Assembly: GCA_039933635.1 (NCBI GenBank)
Contig: JBDTNQ010000001.1
Coordinates: forward strand, 60,847 to 124,846
Direction: 5' to 3'
Source: JBDTNQ01 sp039933635
Lineage (GTDB): Bacteria > Acidobacteriota > Vicinamibacteria > Vicinamibacterales > SCN-69-37
DNA: 64,000 nt
Shown piece by piece: positions 17,148 through 23,622 of this stretch. The position numbers and the translations under genes were made by a program. The number at the start of each line of letters is the position of its first letter. Position 1 is the first letter of the stretch. The notes beneath the pieces are model-generated. The model saw only the letters and a list, made by a program, of their open reading frames with translations, made no database searches and was not told the DNA's origin.

Positions 17148-18121
17148 GAGGCAGACCTTGGCGCTAGGCTAGGTGTCGCGACTAATCCCGCAGTATTGAC
17201 CTCCCTGTCCTTCGGGCTGGCGCTCCCACCACAGCGCCCGCCAGGCGTGTGTGTTGGTGACATTTCTCAGCGTTCCCCGGCGAAGCGCCGAGCGCGTCGA
17301 CCACGGCCCTGCGCGCGAGGCTCAGGGCGACCGTTGCCCCGACGCAGTCCGCATCAATATGCCTTCATCCCTGGGCGCGCCGACGGCACGTGATCGATAG
17401 GGTATTGACCGGCGGCACGGTGATGCTGCGCGCTCATCGGAGTGCTCTTGCGCGTCAGGCCAGACACTCGCAGTCTCCCGTCAATCCGGGTGTCAGTGAG
17501 TTGATTCGCGCCGCGGTCTGCCGTGTCGGCAATGAAACGCACGTAGAACACGAGCGCGGCGCGATGCGGTTCCAACGGCCGGCAGATGTGAACGCACGAT
17601 CCGGACGCGATTCGTGTGAGCTTCATTAAGACGTATCGGATGTCTCGCGTGCTCGGTCGACGATCTCGGACGGGGCGTCCACCGTGCGGCGCTCGTGGCG
17701 CTTCACGTGCCGCCAGCGTGTCACAACGTCACTGGACGCAGCGCAGGCCAGGGGGGAGCGACCCCGAAGGGCCGGCCCGACGCCGACAGGCGTTGGGTCA
17801 AGGCCCTGACCCAACGGAGGGGTCGCTCCCCCCTCGCCACTGGACAGGGCATGGACTGGCAGTGGACAGGATCGATTCAGATCGCACGTCGAAGACATTG
17901 GCGCATCGGCTCTAATTACGGTGCGCACTGGAGTTCTGGTCCTCTGTCGTTTGGCAGCCAGCACGAGTGGCGGGGCCGCACCCCGGGCCGCACCCGGGGC
18001 CGAGGGGCGGGCCAGCAGTCCCCCGCGCCACTGGCCCCACTAACCAGCCTCCTGCGGTCCCTTCAAACGCTGGTTCCTGTCTGGTGGCGGGTCGCGCGCC
18101 GATCGGTGAGCAGTCGACAGC
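17148..18121. other. Non-coding stretch inside the island
   Basis: Nearly 1 kb between the transposase relic and the integrase end. The short open frames on both strands have no recognisable family and look like random high-GC frames. The one notable object is the nested inverted repeat at 17751-17833. There are also short repeats of the word CACTGGAC on both sides of it. Confidence 0.5.
17751..17833. repeat. Nested inverted repeat, 83 bp
   Basis: Outer arms GGGGGGAGCGACCCC (17751-17765) and GGGGTCGCTCCCCCC (17819-17833) are perfect complements of 15 bp. Inside, CGTTGGGTCA (17791-17800) and TGACCCAACG (17807-17816) form a second perfect 10-bp hairpin around AGGCCC. CACTGGAC words flank both sides. 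It may be a cruciform or REP-like element, or the recombination region of the island. Confidence 0.85.
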
Positions 18122-19300
18122 CTATCGCGCCCCGACGAACGGGAGCACCTTCCCTCGTTCGTCATCGCTCAACGTCGCGAGCAATCGCACACTCCACCAT
18201 TCCAGTGCCGAGCGCTTCTCGGGGTCGTAGGAGTGCCGGTCGTACACGGCCGTCACACTCCGTTCGACATGGTTCAGGATCTTCGCAATCGTCAGGCGAG
18301 GAATGCCGCCGCTGGCCATATACGAGGCGGCGGTGCGTCGGAGATCGTGCCCGCGGAAGTCATCAACCTTGAACAACGCACACGCCTCGGCCTGCTGCCG
18401 TTTACCGCGCGCGCCGGCCAGGACGAAGGTCTCGGCGGCATCCGCCTCCGCAAGCATCGCAGCAAGAAGCGACACCGCCGGTCCCGACAGCGGGACGCGA
18501 TGCGCCAGCTTGTTCTTGGTGCCTGAAGATGGAATCGTCCACCAACCGTGCACCAAATCGACATCACGCCAGCACATCGAGGCCACCTCGCCGCCACGTT
18601 GGGCAGTCAGCAACCTTAGTTTGTAGAACGCCGCCATCGCGGCCGGCATGGCCTCGAACGTGACCCACACCGCTCGGATCTCCTCTTCCGTGAGAACACG
18701 ATCGCGGGCCTTCTCCACGCCAGGCCGTGCGATCCGGACCGCCGGACTGAACTGGACAAGGTCGCGGTCTAGGGCGAACGAGAATAGCTTCGAGAGGAGC
18801 GCGGCGACGCGATTGGCGACGATGGGCGCACCGGCCTCGGCCACGGCCTCGACCAGCTGCCGCACGTCCTGCCTCGTGATATCGATGATGGCGCGACGGC
18901 GCCATCTGGGCAGAATCTTCCTGCGGAGCAGGTTGTCGTCAGCCTTCCACGAGCGCTTGCGCGGCTTAGCCCACTTCTCGAGATAGAGCGTCGCCAGGTC
19001 CTCGATGGTCTCGGCCCGTCGGCCAGCTTGCTTCTCCGCGGCCGGGTCCGAGCCTTTGCTGGCATCGTGCAACAGGTCGCGTGCCCTCTCCCGGGCACTT
19101 GCCAGAGTGATGACGCGTTCGCTGCCCAGGGTCATCCTGCGGAGACGACCACGGTGTCGATACAGGACGCTCCAGCTCTTCGCACCGGTCGGCGTCACGC
19201 GCAGGGCAAGGCCGGTGACGTCCTCGTCGAAATACTCTGTGCGAGTGGCTGTGGGCTTGACGCTCTGCACGAAGCGGGCGGTCAACATCAGCGTAGGCAT
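18122..19300 (-). CDS. Tyrosine recombinase/integrase (DUF4102 N-terminus)
   Basis: The integrase that catalyses site-specific recombination between the tRNA-Phe attachment site and the element's copy. It has 392 residues. An N-terminal arm-binding DUF4102-like domain (LTARFVQSVKPT, then YFDEDVTGLALRVTPTGAKSW) is followed by a core-binding region at about 95-190 and the catalytic domain. Visible catalytic residues are Arg in LLTAQRGGEV, the HxxR box HDLRRTAASYM, and the nucleophile Tyr in VTAVYDRHSYD. It is full length and apparently intact. It sits 187 bp inside the distal repeat and reads toward the island interior. P4-like integrases of this group typically use tRNA 3' ends, which fits. 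Confidence 0.95.
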   Translation of the reverse strand: MPTLMLTARFVQSVKPTATRTEYFDEDVTGLALRVTPTGAKSWSVLYRHRGRLRRMTLGSERVITLASARERARDLLHDASKGSDPAAEKQAGRRAETIEDLATLYLEKWAKPRKRSWKADDNLLRRKILPRWRRRAIIDITRQDVRQLVEAVAEAGAPIVANRVAALLSKLFSFALDRDLVQFSPAVRIARPGVEKARDRVLTEEEIRAVWVTFEAMPAAMAAFYKLRLLTAQRGGEVASMCWRDVDLVHGWWTIPSSGTKNKLAHRVPLSGPAVSLLAAMLAEADAAETFVLAGARGKRQQAEACALFKVDDFRGHDLRRTAASYMASGGIPRLTIAKILNHVERSVTAVYDRHSYDPEKRSALEWWSVRLLATLSDDERGKVLPFVGAR

Positions 19301-19486
19301 TTCTCACCTCGCTCCATGTCGTAGTACTTGTCGTAGTGTCCGCTCGGGGTAACACGGGGGTATCACTACGACGACGCTTGGAGAAAAACGATGCTACGCC
19401 AAGACACCAGCTAAATTCCAGGCACAATTGACCTTATGCGCATCAACCGATGTCATCGCGTTTCAGACGTTTTCGGCCTAGGACGC

Positions 19487-19542
19487 ACTGAAAATCGTAG
19501 TGTCGCCAGTTCGATTCTGGCCCTCGGCACCACTCACTAAAC
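19487..19542 (+). repeat. attR, tRNA-Phe 3' fragment (56-bp direct repeat)
   Basis: A free-standing copy of the anticodon arm, T arm, acceptor 3' strand and CCA of tRNA-Phe plus ten bases. It is identical to 1804-1859. It lacks the 5' half, so it is not a functional tRNA. Confidence 0.9.
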
Positions 19543-19636
19543 CTTCTCCCGTCAACGAGTTTCACTCCCTCGGCCCCCCGCGGTATGTCGTGTCCTCCGA
19601 CATGCCTTGTCGCGCTATATTGCCTCAGGACAAACC

Positions 19637-19858
19637 ATGACGAACGATGACGCCAGGATTGCGATGGATTTCACCGCGGCGGAACTGCGACGTCTTCATC
19701 AGGCGCTCGAGGCGGCGCGGGATGTTGCGGCCAGTGACGTAGGCGAAGAGCACTCCGCCCAACACCCCTCGTCAGTCGTGGCCTACGAGAGCCTGAAGAA
19801 CCGATTGGAAGAAGTACTGCAAGGACTCCCCGGCGGCATCTACGGGGAACACGACTGA
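19637..19858 (+). CDS. Small conserved-looking hypothetical protein, 73 residues
   Basis: The first gene outside the island. No family recognised. The sequence is acidic and helical (FTAAELRRLHQALEAARDVA, later YESLKNRLEEVLQGL), with good coding character and no membrane segment. Start ATG 19637 is preferred over an upstream in-frame ATG at 19607, because a TATATT -10-like hexamer at 19616-19621 would then lie 15 bases upstream of the gene. It ends 16 bases before the convergent haemoglobin gene. Confidence 0.55.
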   Translation: MTNDDARIAMDFTAAELRRLHQALEAARDVAASDVGEEHSAQHPSSVVAYESLKNRLEEVLQGLPGGIYGEHD

Positions 19859-19874
19859 CCCGGCGCCACAGCCC

Positions 19875-20288
19875 TTATGCGCGCCGGACGAACATGGCCT
19901 GCGCGGCGTCCGCGTTAATGTGATGCTGCATGGTGACCGCGATGCGAGAAGCCCGATCCTTGGCGTCTTCGGCGGTCGGACCAGCAAAGAACGCGTCGAC
20001 CGTCAGGCGAAACACCGCCAGCCAACGTTCGAACTCGTCGCCCGTCAACGACACACGCTGCGCGAGCGCGCGGTGCACGGCCATGGGGTTGCCCTTGAAG
20101 CCGGCGGTGCCGAACAGGATGGATTCCCAGAATGCGTACATCTTCGGCAGGTGCGCGGCCCAGTCCACCTGCGCCACGTCATTGAAGATCGGCCCGATCA
20201 CGTCGTCGTGGCGCACGCGCTCGTAAAACCCATCGACAAGCCTGATGATGTCGGCTCGGGAACTGATGTCTTTGGCTTCGGAGGGCAT
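19875..20288 (-). CDS. Group III truncated haemoglobin
   Basis: A 2-on-2 globin of the group III type, 137 residues, that binds haem and is associated with oxygen, nitric oxide or peroxide chemistry. Key elements are the N-terminal helix ADIIRLVDGFYERVR, VIGPIFND, then HLPKMYAFWESILFG with the distal-side residues, and the candidate proximal His in PMAVHRAL. A GTG three codons further upstream (20295-20297) is an alternative start. It is the third gene after an NsrR-like repressor and a radical SAM gene on the same strand, which points to a role in nitric oxide defence. An 81-bp gap with a small hairpin separates it from the radical SAM gene, so it may have its own expression level. Confidence 0.88.
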   Translation of the reverse strand: MPSEAKDISSRADIIRLVDGFYERVRHDDVIGPIFNDVAQVDWAAHLPKMYAFWESILFGTAGFKGNPMAVHRALAQRVSLTGDEFERWLAVFRLTVDAFFAGPTAEDAKDRASRIAVTMQHHINADAAQAMFVRRA

Positions 20289-20306
20289 TGGCGTCACAGA
20301 CGACGG

Positions 20307-20323
20307 CCTGCCGGGTCGGCAGG
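20307..20323 (-). promoter_or_regulatory. 7-bp GC hairpin between radical SAM and haemoglobin genes
   Basis: Arms CCTGCCG and CGGCAGG pair perfectly around ACC. There is no T run, so it is either a weak terminator, an mRNA-processing hairpin, or chance in a high-GC intergenic stretch. Confidence 0.4.
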
Positions 20324-20369
20324 TTCGAAGTACTCACGTCCAACTTCAACGTTCTGACGTCGACGCTCC

Positions 20370-21875
20370 CTAGATCGGCGCCGTCAGCTCGGGCATCGGC
20401 CGCGCGGTGAAGAGACGCCGGCAGGGATTGGCAATCCACCGCGCCCACTGCGCCGAGCGCCCGACGCGCGCACTATCCGTCGCAATCCCGGTGTTGGCGT
20501 ACATCTGTCGATAGAGCTTGGAGATCAGCACGAACGCCAACCGCGACTTGAGGGACTGCACGCACTGCGAACGATTCCAGATGCTCCCCAGGCTGTAGAA
20601 CTGATCCCAGGCCCGCTGCGTTCCGCGGCGGATGTCGTCGGCCGACATCGTCGGATGCGGCGTGTAGACCTTGGGCCGCTGCCCCTGCGGAATCAGCCAG
20701 TGCCGGGTCAGCGGCACGCCCGCGATGCGCGTGGGATCGTCGGCCATCGATTTTTCCCACACGGCGAAGTCGTTGGTGCCCGGAAACGGCGTGAGCATCA
20801 CGAACTGGGCGAAGGTCACACCCGCCTGTTTCGCCACGGCCACCGTCGCGTCGAACGTCAAGTCGTGATCGCTCGGCAGACCGAAGATGAATGACCCCAG
20901 CACGTGCACGCCGTGCTCCTTGAACCCACGCAGGCGCTCGACGAGCTGCTCCCCCGCGACGTTGAACCCCTTGTGCACGTCCTTGAGCCCCTCGGCGGAC
21001 ACCGACTCGATGCCTACGAGCGCGCCCTTGATGCGCGCCTTGCGCATCGCCTCGAGGAACTCGGGATCCTCGGCTGATTCCATCGTGATTTGCGTGAAGA
21101 AGACCATGTCCGACGGCAGCGCCGCCAGCCGTCGCATCAGATCGAAGCGATCGGCGCGGATGGTGCTGAGCGTATTGAACGAAGTTTGATCGACCTTCCG
21201 AGCCGCCATCTTCAGATCGGTGAGGGTGACGGGATAGAAGTTGTCGTCCGCGAGCGCAATGAAGCGGAAGCCCTTGCGTCGCAACGCGACGATTTCCCCA
21301 ATCACGCGATCGTTCGGACGTTGACGTGGGCGCTGACCATCGGTCTTCCAGACCGAACAGAACGAGCAGTGCTTCGGACACCCGCGGACCGTCTGCACCG
21401 ACGCCCACATGTACCGGTTTTCCGGCATCAGATCCCACCGCGCCGGGAGCAGGTCCTCAGGTTCGACGCGTCCGCCTTCGTACACTCGCTGGAGTCGCCC
21501 CGCAGCGGCGTCGTCGAGCGCCTGGGCCCAGGCCAGATCTCCGTCCCCTTTGACCACCGCGTGCGCGCCGCCGATCTCGTGGACTTCCTCGGGATACAGC
21601 GTGGCGTGGATGCCGCCGTAGATCACGGTCGCGCCGGCATTGCGCGCCAGCCGCCCGATCTCGTACCCACGTAACGCGTTCCCGGTGTGAATACCGATGC
21701 CGACGATGTCGCCCGGGACGATGACGGTCGGGTCCAGCGGTTCGAGCGTCTCGTCGGTGATGACTGGGTCGCCGAAGTGGCGCGGCGTGGCTTCCGCCAG
21801 CACGTACAGCCAGCGAGGGGTAATGACGCCAATGCCAAATGACACGTGGCTGGGATTGATCAGATGAATGCTCAC
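20370..21875 (-). CDS. B12-binding domain radical SAM protein
   Basis: A 501-residue radical SAM enzyme with an N-terminal cobalamin-binding-like Rossmann region (DIVGIGIHTGNALRGYEIGR, GATVIYGGIHATLYPEE at about residues 57-97) and the cluster motif CPKHCSFC with Cys166, Cys170 and Cys173. The core then shows FIALADDNFY and GIESVSAEGLKDVHKGFN, typical of the BchE/COG1032 group. A C-terminal basic region follows. The substrate is unknown. The GTG start overlaps the Rrf2 stop (GTGA at 21872-21875), so the two are co-translated. Members of this group modify lipids, porphyrins or RNA, and the link to nitric oxide is by operon only. Confidence 0.88.
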   Translation of the reverse strand: MSIHLINPSHVSFGIGVITPRWLYVLAEATPRHFGDPVITDETLEPLDPTVIVPGDIVGIGIHTGNALRGYEIGRLARNAGATVIYGGIHATLYPEEVHEIGGAHAVVKGDGDLAWAQALDDAAAGRLQRVYEGGRVEPEDLLPARWDLMPENRYMWASVQTVRGCPKHCSFCSVWKTDGQRPRQRPNDRVIGEIVALRRKGFRFIALADDNFYPVTLTDLKMAARKVDQTSFNTLSTIRADRFDLMRRLAALPSDMVFFTQITMESAEDPEFLEAMRKARIKGALVGIESVSAEGLKDVHKGFNVAGEQLVERLRGFKEHGVHVLGSFIFGLPSDHDLTFDATVAVAKQAGVTFAQFVMLTPFPGTNDFAVWEKSMADDPTRIAGVPLTRHWLIPQGQRPKVYTPHPTMSADDIRRGTQRAWDQFYSLGSIWNRSQCVQSLKSRLAFVLISKLYRQMYANTGIATDSARVGRSAQWARWIANPCRRLFTARPMPELTAPI

Positions 21876-22327
21876 GTGTTCATACTCCGCTCCAGAGACA
21901 GTCGCAGCAACCGCTTGACCGTTGGTGCCCGTGGCAGGAAATCCGCCAGGGTGTAGTCATCGAGCACGCCGAGAAACGCGCGCTGCGCTCGCGTGAGCGC
22001 CCCCTTCAGGCCGCAGACAGGCTCGATGGGGCAGGTGTTGGCTTCACGGTTGAAGCACTCGACCACGTCCCAGTTCGATTCCGTGTGCCGCACAATCGCT
22101 CCGACATTGATCGCGGCGGGCGTCTTGTTCAGCCGCAGGCCGCCTCGTCGTCCCCGCACACTGACGACCGAACCGTCGTCGATCAGGCGTTGGACGACCT
22201 TGGCGACGACGTGTGGCGACACGTTGTACGAGCGGCTGATCTCACCGATCGAGGCCGGGCGATCCGAGTGGACGCCCAGATAGATCAAAACGCGGAGGGA
22301 ATAGTCGGAAGATTTCGTCAACCGCAT
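21872..22327 (-). CDS. Rrf2-family regulator, NsrR-like iron-sulfur sensor
   Basis: A 151-residue winged-helix repressor. The N-terminus MRLTKSSDYSLRVLIYLG and the helix-turn-helix region ISRSYNVSPHVVAKVVQRL are typical of Rrf2 proteins, and the wing is VSVRGRRGGLRL. Three cysteines at 91, 99 and 105 are spaced C-x7-C-x5-C, the pattern that holds the nitric-oxide-sensitive cluster in Gram-positive NsrR proteins. The ATG at 22325-22327 is chosen over an in-frame start 13 codons upstream, since homologous proteins begin with MRLT. It is the first gene of an operon with a radical SAM enzyme and a truncated haemoglobin and probably represses it in the absence of nitric oxide. Confidence 0.9.
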   Translation of the reverse strand: MRLTKSSDYSLRVLIYLGVHSDRPASIGEISRSYNVSPHVVAKVVQRLIDDGSVVSVRGRRGGLRLNKTPAAINVGAIVRHTESNWDVVECFNREANTCPIEPVCGLKGALTRAQRAFLGVLDDYTLADFLPRAPTVKRLLRLSLERSMNT

Positions 22328-22346
22328 CGAGGTAACGACCGGCGCA

Positions 22347-22378
22347 AGTGTAGCATATACAAGCATTTGAAATACTTG
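22347..22378 (-). promoter_or_regulatory. Promoter and palindromic operator of the Rrf2 operon
   Basis: On the minus strand, CAAGTATTT-C-AAATGCTTG (22378-22360) is a 9-1-9 palindrome with one mismatch, close to the known NsrR-type half-site (AAG plus ATTT with the mirrored AAAT and CTT). Eight bases downstream lies TACACT (22352-22347), a good -10. The -35 position falls within the palindrome, so a bound Rrf2 protein would block polymerase. Autoregulation is inferred. Confidence 0.7.
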
Positions 22379-22455
22379 ATTACGACCCGAGTGCGCGCAT
22401 GCGGCGCACGCGCCGGCGGCACGCGCTTTGCCCCTCTCGGCTCAAGAGGTGCAAC

Positions 22456-22698
22456 ATGACAACGTCTCACCCAGAATCAGTCTCCGGCGATCCAGACGTG
22501 GAAGCGGCGCGACCGGAGCCCACGCCGATGCCCAGACGTGACCCTCAGACGCGCGAACGCACCCGTCGCGAGCCGCCTTCTGAAAAGCCAGGTCGGGTCG
22601 ATCCGCCGGCCACTCGTGAGCCTGGCGAACCGGCGGTGCCGAGCGATCCGGAAACCGAACCACCCGATCCCAACGATCCGATGCGCTCCGGAACGTGA
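22456..22698 (+). CDS. Small proline-rich, probably disordered protein
   Basis: An 80-residue protein dominated by Pro, Glu, Arg and Asp with no hydrophobic core (for example ARPEPTPMPRRDPQTRERTR). It is supported as a gene by an AGAGGT ribosome-binding site six bases before the ATG. It is also followed by a second gene of the same style with its own good ribosome-binding site. Function unknown. It may belong with the adjacent DUF892 stress protein, since short disordered proteins often accompany such stress genes. Confidence 0.5.
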   Translation: MTTSHPESVSGDPDVEAARPEPTPMPRRDPQTRERTRREPPSEKPGRVDPPATREPGEPAVPSDPETEPPDPNDPMRSGT

Positions 22699-22751
22699 CC
22701 GGATCGAGTCGGGCACGAGGCTTGCTCCATTACCAGTCAACCGGAGGCAGG

Positions 22752-22970
22752 ATGACCACGCACAACCCAAAGATGCCCCTGCAGCGACCACATGATGGCG
22801 CTGGCACACCACACCCGTCTCCAAAATCAGGATCGGTCAGCGACGCGCCAACTGCGCCGCCGGCCGAACACGAAGGCGCTGACGAGAGCGAAGTGGGAGA
22901 TCGCACCGGCCCCGGCGCCGGGTACGACGATGAGCCCAAGCAGGAAAAGGATCGCGGCGGCGTGTCCTGA
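22752..22970 (+). CDS. Small acidic, probably disordered protein
   Basis: A 72-residue hydrophilic protein rich in Pro, Gly, Glu and Asp (PPAEHEGADESEVGD). GGAGGCAGG precedes the ATG, a strong ribosome-binding site that decides the start over an in-frame ATG 57 bases upstream. It resembles the preceding small gene in composition but not in sequence. No family recognised. Confidence 0.5.
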   Translation: MTTHNPKMPLQRPHDGAGTPHPSPKSGSVSDAPTAPPAEHEGADESEVGDRTGPGAGYDDEPKQEKDRGGVS

Positions 22971-23005
22971 CGCAGGCCGCGCACCGTGGGCGCTGGAGGC
23001 AACAC

Positions 23006-23575
23006 GTGACGCAGTCCATCGATTCGTTTCGCACGCTGCTGATCGATCAGGTCCGTGAGCTCTACGACGCGGAGCGCCTGTTGGTGGGCGCGCTCGCGGA
23101 TCTCGCCGGATGCGCGAGCGCGCCGTCGCTCGCGGCCTTCCTGCAAACACGACTCACGGATACGAGTGCGCATCTGGCGCGACTCGAAGAGGTTTTCGCA
23201 TCGCTCGATGTGCCGGCAGGCGCTTCGGCATCCTCTGGCGTGCGCGGATTGATTCGTGACAGTGAGCGCCACATGGCGGAGATCTTCGTTTCCGGACCGC
23301 TCCGGGATGCGTCCATCGCCGGCTTGGCCCTGCAGTTCGTCCATCACGGCATCGCCGCGTACCACACGGCGCTGTCGCACGCCGAAGTGCTGGGCGTTGA
23401 TGAGGTGATCCAGCGCCTCGACGCGATGCTCGTCGACGAGCTATCCGCCGACCGCGTCCTCAAACACCTGACCGAACACATCGCCACGCCTCGTCGCAAT
23501 GAGGACTTCTGGGACGCCGACACCACCACGGATTGGCCTTCTTCAGCGGGCGCGACGAGCCGCCGGCTGCACTGA
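23006..23575 (+). CDS. DUF892/YciE-YciF-type ferritin-like protein
   Basis: A 189-residue four-helix protein of the YciF/DUF892 group, linked in other bacteria to osmotic and general stress. Family signs are the opening FRTLLIDQVRELYDAERLLVGAL, a central LQFVHHGIAAYHTALSHAEVLG with His/Glu metal-type residues, and VDELSADRVLKHLTEHI near the end. The last 25 or so residues are a variable tail. It follows two small hydrophilic genes on the same strand and ends 48 bases before the kinase start. The kinase's -10 lies after the stop, so the kinase is probably transcribed separately. Confidence 0.82.
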   Translation: MTQSIDSFRTLLIDQVRELYDAERLLVGALADLAGCASAPSLAAFLQTRLTDTSAHLARLEEVFASLDVPAGASASSGVRGLIRDSERHMAEIFVSGPLRDASIAGLALQFVHHGIAAYHTALSHAEVLGVDEVIQRLDAMLVDELSADRVLKHLTEHIATPRRNEDFWDADTTTDWPSSAGATSRRLH

Positions 23576-23606
23576 TTTTCGCATTTTGCCCCGCATGCCC
23601 CTGGCG

Positions 23607-23622
23607 TAGAATTCGCTCACGG
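23607..23622 (+). promoter_or_regulatory. -10 element with very short leader for the hybrid kinase
   Basis: TAGAAT at 23607-23612 lies ten bases before the kinase ATG (23623). Transcription would begin about four bases before the start codon, so the mRNA would be nearly leaderless. The -35 is weak (TTTTGC at 23584-23589, 17-bp spacer). Confidence 0.35.

Larger units (their letters stand above)
1804..19542. mobile_element. Integrative genomic island in tRNA-Phe, about 17.7 kb
   Basis: The boundaries are given by a perfect 56-bp direct repeat. One copy (1804-1859) starts in the anticodon arm of tRNA-Phe and the other (19487-19542) is a free-standing tRNA fragment. A tyrosine integrase lies 187 bp inside the distal repeat. 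The cargo is the lasso-peptide-like operon, a VWA/glycosyltransferase/GMC operon, an Oar-like outer-membrane protein and a transposase remnant. No conjugation, replication or phage structural gene is visible, so it looks like a non-self-transmissible integrative element or a decayed one. Genes on either side (cobalamin salvage; haemoglobin/Rrf2) look chromosomal. Confidence 0.85.

Noticed and set aside
17354..17626. 90-residue minus-strand frame inside the island
   Set aside because: No family, no ribosome-binding site and no conserved features. It lies in the otherwise non-coding stretch.
19487..19542. A second tRNA-Phe gene
   Set aside because: Only the 3' half is present and no 5' acceptor or D arm precedes it. 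It is the attachment repeat.
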